Of a stretch of DNA of 64,000 nt, positions 10,207 through 18,797 are shown piece by piece. Under the pieces are notes generated by a model. That model saw only the letters and a list, made by a program, of their open reading frames with translations, ran no database searches and had not been told where the DNA came from. Both the position numbers and the translations under genes were made by a program. Numbering within the stretch: the first letter of the stretch is position 1; every line of letters begins with the position of its first letter. This stretch comes from Prorocentrum cordatum. Its lineage: Eukaryota; Sar; Dinophyceae; Prorocentrales; Prorocentraceae. The stretch is from the NCBI GenBank assembly GCA_963575745.1, contig CAUYUJ010002701.1:22811-86810 (forward strand), given 5' to 3'.

Positions 10207-10461
10207 TCATGAAATCCAGGGCGAAGTAAATGAAGGAGTACCTCTCCCTGCCCCATCTGTCCCTGCCCCTCCTCGAAGTAAAGCACTGTGGACTTGGTGA
10301 TCCACCAACTGGCCCATAGCTCTGGCAGTCGGTCCCATATGCATACCTGCCTGCGCCAGGACGTCCACAAGGTCGAGCACTGAGTAAGGCGGGCCCGACG
10401 TTGGTGGAGTCCATCCGCCTGCCACCGGCGCGGGAAGCGATGGCAGATATCGGAGGTTCAA
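10207..10461 (-). CDS. Candidate exon, unknown
   Basis: Minus frame encodes MNLRYLPSLPAPVAGG, then VLDLVDVLAQAGMHMGPTAR and AMGQLVDHQVHSALLRG before a Gly-rich end and stop. Composition is protein-like. It lies between the coiled-coil exon and the candidate at 10800-11054; a foldback element and an inverted-repeat element fill the gap between them, as expected for an intron. Confidence 0.35.
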   Translation of the reverse strand: MNLRYLPSLPAPVAGGWTPPTSGPPYSVLDLVDVLAQAGMHMGPTARAMGQLVDHQVHSALLRGGAGTDGAGRGTPSFTSPWIS

Positions 10462-10575
10462 AGATGGGGCCCGAAAGATAAGATGAAAGATAAGACGGGA
10501 CCCGAATCATAGTTTGCATTGCTCGAGGCCCCTCACCCGTGGGGCCCCATCCCTCACGCCCCCATCTTTGAACCT
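10454..10575. repeat. Inverted-repeat element (family E)
   Basis: The ends AGGTTCAAAGATGGGG (10454-10469) and its reverse complement (10560-10575) flank ~90 bp. The right part, GGGGCCCCATCCCTCA plus CATCTTTGAAC, recurs at 37728-37761 in an intron of the methyltransferase-like gene, so this is a dispersed family. Confidence 0.55.
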
Positions 10576-10612
10576 GCAGGGGCGTTTCACTCAGACAAGC
10601 AACATGAGCATA

Positions 10613-10762
10613 CATGTTCGGAGGTCTGCGCGGCGGAGTTATTGGAGCTGCGCTGGCCCTCCCTCCCTGGCGCGCGAAGCGCGCCAGTGGAGGCGCTGGA
10701 GGCGCCGCCGAGGGGGTCCAGCGTCGACCCAACAAACCCGAGCGGACCTCCGAACGTCTATG
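10613..10762. mobile_element. 150-bp GC-rich foldback element (family G)
   Basis: The outer arms CATGTTCGGAGGTCTGCGCG and GCGGACCTCCGAACGTCTATG-type right arm are inverted. Inside, CTGGCGCGCGAAGCGCGCCAG and GGCGCTGGAGGCGCC are palindromes, and GGTCCAGCGTCGACCCAA-type sequence closes the fold. Related elements lie at 14768-14914 and 19676-19840. Confidence 0.7.
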
Positions 10763-10799
10763 TTTATGTTGCTTGATTCATCTAGAGCACGATGCTGCA

Positions 10800-11054
10800 C
10801 TATTCGCCTATCATCTTGCTGCATCCTGCCCTCCCCCCGAGCTGGCCTGGGCACACGGCCCCAGCCGACTGGACGGCGTTGCGGAGCGCCGCGGCCGTCT
10901 GGAAAAGCATGTAGCATCCATTGCTTGGGACCGTGTGGTGGTGAGCGAAACGGCCTAAAGCCCTGGCCAGCACACCGTCCATGCACTCCCGCTGGGGGGC
11001 TGTAAGCCCCCTCAGGAAGCCAAAATGGCTGAAGCATCGACGCGAAGGACCCAA
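10800..11054 (-). CDS. Candidate exon, unknown
   Basis: Minus frame encodes RRCFSHFGFLRGLTAPQREC, MDGVLARALGRFAHHHTVPS, then a segment ending FQTAAALRNAVQSAG before a Gly-rich tail and stop. Protein-like composition, both copies intact, no family recognised. It overlaps a spliced-leader-like 13-mer near its 5' end. Confidence 0.3.
   Translation of the reverse strand: MGPSRRCFSHFGFLRGLTAPQRECMDGVLARALGRFAHHHTVPSNGCYMLFQTAAALRNAVQSAGAVCPGQLGGRAGCSKMIGE
11018..11030 (-). other. 13-nt match to spliced-leader core
   Basis: The minus strand reads AGCCATTTTGGCT, identical to the core of the 22-nt dinoflagellate spliced leader. The flanks (ttc before, tcctgag after) do not match well. The core is near-palindromic, so chance is possible. 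Confidence 0.3.
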
Positions 11055-11490
11055 CTACATTCCAACAGTTCCCCGACCTTGAGGCGTTCGGATTCGCAGG
11101 GATCTCCCCGGGCCCCCTACTCACACGGGAATTTTCTGACATCGTACGCTAGACCCATAAAAAAAACACACACCCTTTATGGGATCACAGGCGTGCGACA
11201 TCACATCCAGGACCTCGAGTCACCCCTACTAGCTCACGGGATTACGCCGACGAGTCACAGCTACTATAGATGTTTTTCTTTTTTTTGGGGGACATATGAA
11301 GTACACCACAACAAGTGTCCATGATACTCCTGTACATATGTAGCACGCGCGCTATGACTATTGATCATGTTGCACACGCGCACATTTTTTCCTACTACCC
11401 AGGGGCATGTGGGGGTGCAGCGCCCTTCGCCCCCCCACCGAAACCCTCCCGTGGGGAGCAAAACCCCTGTCCCCCCACCGCCCTCACTTT

Positions 11491-11741
11491 TCAGCCCGAA
11501 GGCTCCTTATTCGATTCCCACTCTTCCTCCTCCTTGTTCTCCTCTTCCTCCTTGGAGGACCGACGGAACAAAACAACTCTGGGCCCGTGCCCCCTCGTGG
11601 CCGTCCGCTCCTGGCGCGGGGCGCGGGCCGCGCTCGGCGGCGCACGGGAAGACGCGGGGGGGCAGAGGAACTGAGAGCGGAGAGCTCCGGGCTTCTTCCC
11701 CAGGGCTTCTGCTGTTCCCATCCTACTGAAGCGCAGGGGCC
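11491..11741 (-). CDS. Candidate terminal exon, Lys/Glu-rich tail
   Basis: It starts right after the CCCAG end of the family 2 intron. Encodes GPLRFSRMGTAEALGKKPGA, an Ala/Pro/Arg stretch, then VVLFRRSSKEEEENKEEEEW and a stop at 11491. The charged tail suggests a nuclear or cytosolic protein; no family recognised. The first codons overlap a sequence also found at ~13300, so part of this 'exon' may be repeat-derived. Confidence 0.35.
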
Positions 11742-11874
11742 CTGGGACACACAAATAAATCCACACACATGTTTTCCCACATATTTGGGCTTTTGTCTTC
11801 CCCCCCACTTCCCATAGTTTCCCATATGTTCTGGGGAATCGACGATTCATTGTGTCTGTGTGTTTCTTTCCCTC
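11742..11874 (-). mobile_element. Introner-like intron, family 2 (133 bp)
   Basis: On the minus strand it runs from GAGGGAAAGAAACACACAG to TTTGTGTGTCCCAG and is preceded by TCAG, so CAG borders both ends. A second copy with the same ends occupies 14070-14217. If spliced, the donor is GA, which dinoflagellates are known to tolerate. A related sequence at ~13310-13325 lacks the insert. Confidence 0.65.
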
Positions 11875-11891
11875 CTGATTAAGGACCACAT

Positions 11892-12038
11892 CCCAGAAAT
11901 GACTTCGAGCACCAGGAAAAGTGTCAACAGAGTGTCAGAGCAGTGTCGAAGCAGTGTCGGGCGAGTGTCTCCCAGGGCCCGGCACGTGAAAACCCTTGAG
12001 TTTCGGTAATTTCTGGGGCGCTCGAAATTCTTTCTGGT
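11892..12038. mobile_element. 147-bp TIR element (family B)
   Basis: Left end CCCAGAAATGACTTCGAGCA and right end are imperfect inverted repeats of ~22 bp. A second copy is at 13325-13470. Homology of the two loci extends to 12074 (GGCTGGAGCATCATAACCC), beyond the inverted ends. Confidence 0.65.
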
Positions 12039-12477
12039 GATCAAAGCTAACGTAGGCTGGAGCATCATAACCCAAGGAACCCAGTCGGAATACACCAACG
12101 GGGGGTTGCACAAAGACACACCAGTACCGTGTGTTCTCCTTGGAGGCATGCGTCTGGCCCGAGCACACAGTAGACCCATCTTGTAGCATCTCGTTTCCCG
12201 AGCGGTGTGGCCAGAAAACGCTCGCCACGACCCATATACTATGAGATTCCTCGGTGCGCGCGTCGCCCCCAGAAGTATGTTGGGGCGACGCCGCACAGGG
12301 GGGATGAGACCCTGAGGGGGGGCATGAATTCGATCCGCTGGTGCACCGCACTCTCGCAAACAGGTGCCCCCCCTGCAGGCCCCACCCATCGGCAGCAATC
12401 GGGAGCCGGCGGCAGCTGGGGGGCATCTGTCGTGGCCGGTTCGGTGCAAACGCCGATCGAACTCACTCGAGCAGGGA

Positions 12478-12684
12478 CCGACAGTCCCAGCATTCGTATA
12501 GTCCTACCACGAAATGTTCTTAGAACCCAGATATGTTCTAAGAACAAAAACAATGAGCCGATGTGCTAAAACAAAACAGCCTCCTCCAGAACTGTTCTAA
12601 GAACACTTCGTGGAGACCACCAGAGGTTCTTAAAACACTGTTTGGTAGGGCTATAAGCGAGCCAGGACGCTTCGCCACTGCTCG
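12478..12684. mobile_element. 207-bp foldback element (family C)
   Basis: The ends are ~42-bp imperfect inverted repeats starting CGAGCAGGGACCGACAGTCC. The interior carries several GTTCTTAGAAC / GTTCTAAGAAC palindromes. A diverged copy is at 16252-16482. Confidence 0.65.
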
Positions 12685-12734
12685 ACTCACACCCCTCCCG
12701 CCCCAGCCCCCCTTTGCGGGATCCCGATCCTTGC

Positions 12735-12890
12735 CCAGGGAGCAGGGAGGAGGGAGGAGGGGGGGGAGGGAGGAGGGAGGAGGAGGAGGAAGAGGAGGAG
12801 GAGGGTGAGGAGGAGGAGGAGGAAGTAGGGGGGACGAGGGAGAAGGAAGGAGGGTGGAGGGGGAGGAAGGAGGAGGGAGGAGGGAGCCCG
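12735..12890. repeat. GGA/GGGA purine tract
   Basis: Polypurine GGA-type repeat on the plus strand. ORFs of Gly/Glu or Pro/Ser runs are compositional. It may form triplex or quadruplex DNA. Confidence 0.9.
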
Positions 12891-13026
12891 CAGGGGGGGC
12901 GGTGCGCGCTCCGCCGCGATGCGCGCACGCGGCCCTTCCCCCCTCCCCAGCCCGCGAAGGCCGCCCGCGCGGCACGGGCATCCGCGCAGAGGCGCGCCCT
13001 CGAAGACAGCGTGGAGCGACGCACGT

Positions 13027-13272
13027 GTACGCTGGGTTTTGCTGTGCACGTGCGTGGCTCCACGTCCCTGTAGGGCAGTGTTTCATACATGTTTTGTTTT
13101 GACATTGGATTTTAATGCATGACTAGTGCATGAAACAATCTATGCATGAGCTCATCGCTGTTTTTAATACTCAATCCCTGCATTTTTAATGCATGATCCG
13201 CACGCGGAGCATGTATTAAAAACGGCACTGTACGCTGGGTTCTACTGTACACGTGCGTGGCTCCACGTCCCT
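13027..13272. repeat. 43-bp direct repeats flanking AT-rich insert
   Basis: Two copies of a 43-bp sequence (GTACGCTGGGTT... to ...GGCTCCACGTCCCT) at 13027-13069 and 13230-13272 enclose 160 bp of AT-rich DNA with a strong hairpin. The arrangement looks like an insertion with a long duplication, or a short repeat with terminal direct repeats. Confidence 0.7.
13183..13222. repeat. 40-bp AT-rich hairpin
   Basis: Arms TTTTTAATGCATGATCCGC and GCGGAGCATGTATTAAAAA pair at 17 of 19 positions with a 2-nt centre. It sits in the insert between the 43-bp direct repeats. Confidence 0.75.
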
Positions 13273-13324
13273 ACTGGAGTGGCCCCTACCGTTTTGTCGG
13301 TCCCATCCTACTCGAGGACCCCGT

Positions 13325-13470
13325 CCCAGAAATGATCTCGAGCACCCGGAGACGTGTCAACAGAGAGCCGATAGGGTGTCGAAACAGTCTCGAACGAGTT
13401 TCCCCCGGGACCGAACACTTAAAAACCCTGAAGTTTCGGTACTTTTTTGGGCGCTCGAAATTATTCCTGG
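13325..13470. mobile_element. Family B element, second copy
   Basis: About 75-80 percent like 11892-12038 by eye, with the same inverted ends. The shared sequence runs on both sides to ~13305 and 13507. This locus lacks the family 2 intron that interrupts the other. Confidence 0.65.
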
Positions 13471-13701
13471 TGATCAAGGTTAAAGTAGGCTGGAGCATCA
13501 TAACCCTACCGAGCAGGGGCCGTTCCGCCAGAAACCATCCACAAGAAACCCCGCCCTGAGACCCAAGGGCGGCGTCCCTGGATTCCCGGCAGAGCCCTCG
13601 AAGCCCAGGAAACCCAGGGCACCCTGGAGGCGAGCAAAGGTGCCTCTTGGCATGGATCCCCACTGTATGTGCTTCGGTCGCTCCTGGCTAAAACAGGGCT
13701 A

Positions 13702-13832
13702 GGATCGGGATAAATCGCTCCAGAGCGTTCCGGAGCGCTCTCAGAGCGTTCCGGAACGCTCTGGAGCGGCCGCGGAGCCCAATACATCCTCCAAACCCGC
13801 CGATTCTCAGAGATCTCGAGTTATCCCGATCC
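13702..13832. mobile_element. 131-bp TIR element with nested palindrome
   Basis: Perfect 12-bp terminal inverted repeats GGATCGGGATAA / TTATCCCGATCC. Inside, 13716-13768 is a 53-bp palindrome built from AGAGCGTTCCGGAACGCTCT-type units (one mismatch per 26-nt arm). No coding potential. Confidence 0.7.
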
Positions 13833-13859
13833 GATTTTGTCCCGATCTTCGCGTCGTTT

Positions 13860-14069
13860 GACTGGCCTCCCTCCGGGACCGAGCGGGAGCCGTGCGGGCC
13901 TCCCGCGGCCCCGGCCGGCCGGGCCCCGCGGCGGCAAGCTCCGGACGGGCAGGGGCTCCCGGCCCGCCCCTCTCCCGCCGAGGCGCCCGCCACCGCCTGG
14001 GCGGCCCGGCCCTGAACGAGCTCCGCCAGCAGGGCTGCGCGGAGGCGGTCGGGCGTCTTTGAAGGGGAA
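13860..14069 (-). CDS. Candidate exon next to family 2 intron
   Basis: After the intron's CCCAG, one frame encodes SKTPDRLRAALLAELVQGRA, AQAVAGASAGEGRAGS and a Pro/Gly/Arg-rich stretch. The composition is very GC-rich and all three frames are long, so the choice is uncertain. The frame that joins cleanly to the upstream exon is not settled. Confidence 0.3.
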
Positions 14070-14217
14070 CTGGGACACACAAATAAATACACGCAAATAA
14101 ACATATCCCCCATATTTTACCATGTTTTCAGGGTTTCTGTCTTCCCCCTCACTTCCCATATCTTCCCATCTTTTCTGGGAATCGCCGATTAATTGTGTCT
14201 GTGTGTTTCTTTCCCTC
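14070..14217 (-). mobile_element. Introner-like intron, family 2 (148 bp)
   Basis: Same ends as 11742-11874 (GAGGGAAAGAAACACACAG ... TGTGTGTCCCAG), with a diverged middle. The upstream flank GAAGACTCAG ends in CAG, like the last bases of the element. Confidence 0.65.
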
Positions 14218-14290
14218 CTGAGTCTTCGACCTTGAACGTCCACGCCAGCTGCTTCACCTCGGGTGGGCCTGGCGTACGGCCGGGCCACGA
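14218..14290 (-). CDS. Candidate exon, unknown
   Basis: Minus frame encodes PGPPEVKQLAWTFKVEDS just before the family 2 intron. The upstream limit is not defined; the frame stays open to ~14410 through a Cys/Arg-rich stretch. Confidence 0.35.
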
Positions 14291-14500
14291 GCAGAAGGAC
14301 CTCCGTCGAGAGCACGAGACCCTCCGCAGGCCAAAGCAGGAGGCGCGAGCACACGCGCGGCAAGCACGAACAGCACCAGGGTGCCCTCCACGAGCCGACC
14401 TCGCCCTCATACTTCGGTCTCCGAGCGTACGCGTGCGAGGCTCGCGTCGTTCTTCCCGGACCTCCCCGGAGTCTTCTCGTCGCTACTGACTACCTACCAG

Positions 14501-14639
14501 ACCACCCCAACCCAACCCGAAGACCCGAATTTCGGGTTGGGGGGGGTAAGGGTTCCACATGTGTTTTTTCGATGTTCCCCGACCCCCCCCCACTGGAAAT
14601 CGAGGGTAAATCTGAGCCTTCGGGTTAGGTTGGGGTGGT
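14501..14639. mobile_element. 139-bp foldback element (family D)
   Basis: Ends ACCACCCCAACCCAACCCGA and its reverse complement (14618-14639) differ at one of 22 positions. The interior repeats the motif as CGAATTTCGGGTTGGG. No ORF. Confidence 0.7.
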
Positions 14640-14767
14640 TTGGTGAGTGGTGAGCTACTGCCAGATGCGCCTCGAAAGACGGGTGAGATGGACCCCGGGA
14701 GGGTCCAGGGGCCGACGGTGAGAGGAACGGCTATCATCTAGAAGGCTAGAAGAAAAAGCATAAGCAG

Positions 14768-14914
14768 AAACGTTCGACACTCCGCGCGGACGCCTCGGAT
14801 CCGCGCTGGACCCCCCTTTCCTGGCGCGCGGAGCGCGCCAGGGGAGGCGCCGGAGGCGCCGCCAGGGGGGTCCCAGCGCAGATCCAAGAAATGCGAGCGG
14901 AGCGCCAACAAGTT
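14768..14914. mobile_element. Family G foldback element
   Basis: Contains CTGGCGCGCGGAGCGCGCCAG and GGCGCCGGAGGCGCC palindromes. The outer arms TCCGCGCGGACGCCTCGGAT and GCAGATCCAAGAAATGCGAG-type sequence fold on each other. Adjoins the 14922-15240 repeat block. Confidence 0.7.
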
Positions 14915-14921
14915 TGGGCTT

Positions 14922-15240
14922 ATGGCGCTTTTTCTTCTTCGAACAATCGTTTTGCGATTATGTGAGCTTGTCTTCTTTTGTGGCAAGCTGCTTTGTGATT
15001 ATGGCGTTTTCCTCCTTCGAACCATGGTCGTGCCACCATCAGGCACGCATGGTGAGGACCAACGAACCCTTTCTGGCCAGGGCGGGCCTGGGCCGCAAAG
15101 AGGGCCACACGTCTATGCTTATGGCGTGTTTTTCTCTTCTTCGAGCAGGTCGTTCTGGTGAGGAGCAGCGGGTGCGTTCTGGTCAAGGCGGGCTTGGGCC
15201 GCAAACAGGGCCAACAAATTATGTTTTCGGGCGCAGCCCG
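14922..15240 (+). repeat. Diverged ~100-190 bp repeat units
   Basis: Recurring modules: TTATGGCGTTTTTCTTCTTC, GGTGAGGAACAACGGGT and GGCGGGCTTGGGCCGCAAAC. The same modules reappear at 15888-16130. Confidence 0.7.
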
Positions 15241-15315
15241 ATTCTGTTTCTCGCAAGGTACACTGAACTGATCTGAACTGAACTGACTGGTCGCACCCGC
15301 TACGCGACGATCGTA

Positions 15316-15600
15316 TTCTCGGCCGCCGAGGGCGCAATCTATGGCGCAACCGATAGGAGACGGTTTTGGTATCGGCCGCCGAGGGCGCACCCTATGGCGC
15401 AACCGATAGGAGACGGTTTTGGTATCGGCCGCCGAGGGCGCAACCTATGGCGCAACCGATAGGAGACGGTTTTGTTCTCGGCCGCCGAGGGCGCACCCTA
15501 TGGCGCCATCGATGGGAGACGGTTTTATTCTCAGCCGCCGAGGGGGCAGCCTATGGCGCAATTGATCAGCGCGGGCTTGATTCTCAGCCGCCGAGCAGCT
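15316..15600 (+). repeat. 53-bp tandem repeat, about 5 copies
   Basis: The unit contains CGGCCGCCGAGGGCGCA, CCTATGGCGCAACCGATAGG and AGACGGTTTTG. The first three copies are nearly identical and later ones decay. Confidence 0.9.
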
Positions 15601-15887
15601 CTCTTGAACCGCAAGCGGGCCAGCAAGGGCGTCGAGGACCGAGGTGCCAGGAGAAGAAGGATGAACAGGAGGAAGAGGAGAAACAAGGACGAGGTCCTAG
15701 ACGAGGACGACGAGGAGCTGCGGCGGGAGGAAGATGAGGAAGACGAGGAGGATGAGGACGAGGAGGAGGAGGACGACGACGATCAGGATGGGGAGGAGGA
15801 CGGGGAGGAAGTGTGGGCATTCGAATGGGTGCGGGGCTACGCGCGATTTATGCTCGCCGTTTGGGCTGGCGGTGGGGTCCAAGCGGC

Positions 15888-16130
15888 AAGCTGCTTTGTG
15901 ATTATGGCGTTTTTCTCCTTCGAACCATCGTCGGGTGAGGAACAACGGGTCCTCTGTAGCCACGGCGGGCTTGGGCCGCAAACAGGGCCAAAAGTCTATG
16001 TTTGTGTTTTTTTCTTCTGCGAGCAGTCGTCGTGCCACCACCAGGGACGCATGGTGGGGAACAGCGGGTCAGGAGTCCTTTCTGGCCACGGCCAGAAGAG
16101 CACAGAATCGAAGCGATAGGTCGGATCACC
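15888..16130 (+). repeat. Second block of the 14922-15240 repeat
   Basis: Same modules (GCTTTGTGATTATGGCGTTT, GGGCTTGGGCCGCAAACAGG). The 53-bp array and an acidic (GAG/GAC)n stretch at 15650-15820 lie between the two blocks. Confidence 0.7.
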
Positions 16131-16251
16131 GATCCAAATGAATCGGATCGACGGAAATCAGCAGCCGAATCCGGAGAAGCCGAACCGGCAGGGTGGCCCC
16201 CTGATCATGCCCGTGGTCTCCGCGTCCCTGCAAACGCGAGCAAGATGATTT

Positions 16252-16482
16252 GAGCAGGGACCGACCGTCCCGGCATTCCTGTAGGCCTACCGCGAAGCGT
16301 TCTCAGGACCCCCAAAATATGCTCATCACAACAACGACACTGTTCTTAGAGCATAATCACAGTGTGCTAAAGCAAGACAATATCGGCCAAACATGGTCTA
16401 AGCACATCGTAGAAACCACAACAGGTTCTTAGAACATTGTTTGGTGGGCCGATGGGCACGCCAGAAACTTCGCCACTGCTTG
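16252..16482. mobile_element. Family C foldback element, second copy
   Basis: Shares GAGCAGGGACCGAC, the GTTCTTAGA palindromes, ACATTGTTTGGTGGG and CTTCGCCACTGCT with 12478-12684 in the same order. Confidence 0.65.
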
Positions 16483-16857
16483 AATGATGCGTTGAGTAGG
16501 GCTGGGGGGTCAGGTCTGCAGAGCACCCAAAACGGAGGTCAAGGCGCGCAACCAACCTGTTCGGTCAAACCGAGATTGATGCACTGCACCGGCGTGGAAC
16601 CAAACTTTTGGACATAAACGAATGGTAGCATTTTGCACGTCCTCGTCGGCTGAACCGGCGAGGCGTTTGACCACCTTACCTTGACGTCCCTTTTTTGGTG
16701 GTCCTTCAAAGGAAGGCGTTTTCTAACCCTCGGCCCTACTCAAAGTATGCCCCACGGGCACGCCGGTGTGCGAGGAGGAATTCAAGGGGGCCTGACTGGG
16801 CCTCACTGGCGCGCCCGCCAAAGGGGCACGGGGCCCGGGGAAACCGCGGAGAAAGGA

Positions 16858-17335
16858 GAAGAGGTGGAGGGGGAGTAGGAGGAGGAGGAGGAAAAGGATA
16901 AGGAGGAGGAGGAGGAGGAGGAAAAGGAGGAGGAGGAGGAGGAGGAGGGAGAGGTTGGGCCGTGGGGGGGGAGGAAGAGAAGGAGGGTGGAGAAGGTGAG
17001 GAAAGAGGAGGAGTGAGTGTGGAGGAAAGATAGAGGAGGGAGGATGGAGTAGCAGAAGGAGGAGGAGGCAGAGGAGGAGGGAGAGGAGGGGGAGGAGAAG
17101 GAGGGGGAGGAGGCGGAGGAGGAGGAGGAGGAGGTGGGAGGGGGGGGCCGAGGGGGAGGGGGAAGAGGAGGAGGGAGAAGGTAAGGAAAGACGAGGAGTG
17201 AGGGTGGAGGAAAGAGAGAGGGAGGATGGAGTAGCAGGAGGATGAGGCGGAAGACAATGAGGAGGAGGAGGAGGAGGAGGAGGAGGAGGAGGAGGAGGAG
17301 GTAGGAGAAGGGACGAGGAAAGGGGGAGGGGGGAG
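16858..17335. repeat. (GGA)n polypurine tract, ~480 bp
   Basis: Almost pure G/A on the plus strand. The 200-240 codon Pro/Ser/Leu ORFs on the minus strand are compositional artefacts. Confidence 0.9.
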
Positions 17336-18493
17336 AAGGATGTGGGGCATGAGGCAGGATGACGAAAATACCAAAGCAAAAGAGACGCAAGGCTCCTCTG
17401 GCCACCAGCGACCCTTCCCCTTCCGACTTCTCCTCCTCTCCATCTCATATGTCATCCGACGAAGAATGCTCACTCATCCTCCTCAAGCCCCTCCCGCTCC
17501 ACCATCCTCTTCGTCCCCTTCATCCCCGCCCCTCATCATTCTCCTTGCCATCTCGATACCCATCCGTATTCTTGCGCATCCTCCTTACCAACGTCTTTAT
17601 CCACATCCTTCACGTTGTCCCCCGAATCGTTCAAACTCCTCGTTCTCCTCTTCGACTCCTTAAGGTTCCACCTTATCGTTACACTGTTCCTGGTATTACT
17701 CGTCCGTCGTCCTTCGAGTCCCCCCTCCCGGGAAGGTCCTTCGAGTCCCCCCTCCCGGGAAGGAGGGGCATAACGAGTGAGGAAGGAACGAGGTGGAAAT
17801 GGAGGAAGGAGACGGAAAAGGAGGATGACAAGGGAAGAACGATCAGTCAAGCAGATATCAAGGGAGGGTTGCTAGATGAGCGAAAGATCATAGTCCTCTC
17901 TCCATCAGTCCCACCCCCCTCCGTCACACTTACTCAATATGAACACTCTTCGCCTCTCTTCCCTGACCCTGTCCAGGACGTGATCCACTCTCTTCGAGTA
18001 CGTTTTGTGTAGAAATGTTTGGGCGAAAATGATTGCCTGTATGGCTGTTTGCGACCTGAGTGTTTCCGGTGTTTCCAAACAGCGCTCCCGCTCCAACGGA
18101 GGAGGGAGGAGGGAGGAGGAGGAGGAGGAGGAGGAGGAGGAGGAGGAGGAGGAGGAGGAGGGGAGGAGGAGGAGGAGGAGGATTCCAAATAGCGCTCCCG
18201 CTGCAACTTGTGCTTCAGTTCCGGATCGACGCGTTGCTCCCGTCGTTCGTCTGGCGCTCTCGCCCAAGCGCATGCCTCTCTTCTGGATCCGCGTCCTCTT
18301 TTGCGCACCGTCGCCCGCCCCCTCGCTTCCCCTTTTCCGCCCTCCCCTTCGGTCCACTCCGATGTAGACTGCTGCTGCTGCTCGTCCTCGTCCTCGTCCT
18401 TCCTGATCCTCCTACTTTCCCTCACGCTCATCCTCCTGCTCCACCGCCACCTCCGCCTCCGCCGCCTCGTATGTGCGCAACTCCCTCTATCAG
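17336..18493. other. No gene recognised; GGA tract and error-prone stretch
   Basis: Contains a (GGA)n tract at 18101-18182 and a 27-bp direct repeat near 17708-17765. Between 17545 and 18190 the two duplicate copies differ by many indels, unlike the rest of the block. Confidence 0.6.
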
Positions 18494-18627
18494 ATTGGGC
18501 AACATACGATGGGGTCTTCTTTCAAAGTCCAGGTCGGCTATGGCACGCATTCGCGGATATTGAACCACACAACGCAGAAAAGATGGGATGGAGTGATAGG
18601 ATGTTTAAACGGAAAGAGCGCACCTAG
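18494..18627 (+). CDS. Candidate C-terminal exon, unknown protein
   Basis: Pyrimidine-rich tract then ctatcag acceptor. The exon encodes WATYDGVFFQSPGRLWHAFA, DIEPHNAEKMGWSDRMFKRK and ERT-stop at 18625. Composition is clearly protein-like and copy 2 is identical here. I do not recognise the family; upstream exons were not found. Confidence 0.5.
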
Positions 18628-18697
18628 CTTGCATCCTCTCTCCTCCCTCCTCTTACCCCTCCCTCAATCGAGGGAGGAGCAGAAGGAGGAGGGTGTG

Positions 18698-18797
18698 NNN
18701 NNNNNNNNNNNNNNNNNNNNNNNNNNNNNNNNNNNNNNNNNNNNNNNNNNNNNNNNNNNNNNNNNNNNNNNNNNNNNNNNNNNNNNNNNNNNNNNNN
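18698..18797. other. Assembly gap of exactly 100 N
   Basis: One hundred N bases, the usual placeholder for a scaffold join of unknown size. The base before it is the last base homologous to copy 2. The bases after it belong to an unrelated gene. Confidence 0.99.

Larger units (their letters stand above)
1..18697 (+). repeat. Large direct duplication, copy 1
   Basis: This block matches 42073-60800 almost base for base in the same orientation. The offset is 42072 at the left end, 42070 after a (CT)n length difference, about 42128 after an AT-rich insertion in copy 2, 42121 over most of the block and 42103 at the right end. Differences are scattered substitutions, microsatellite length changes and one 6-bp in-frame deletion in copy 2. 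Homology runs into the N gap without a break, and the left end is cut by the window start. It is either a real tandem duplication or a redundant contig. Confidence 0.97.

Noticed and set aside
16723-17473. 240-codon Pro/Ser/Leu ORFs
   Set aside because: Translations of a GGA purine tract; three frames open.
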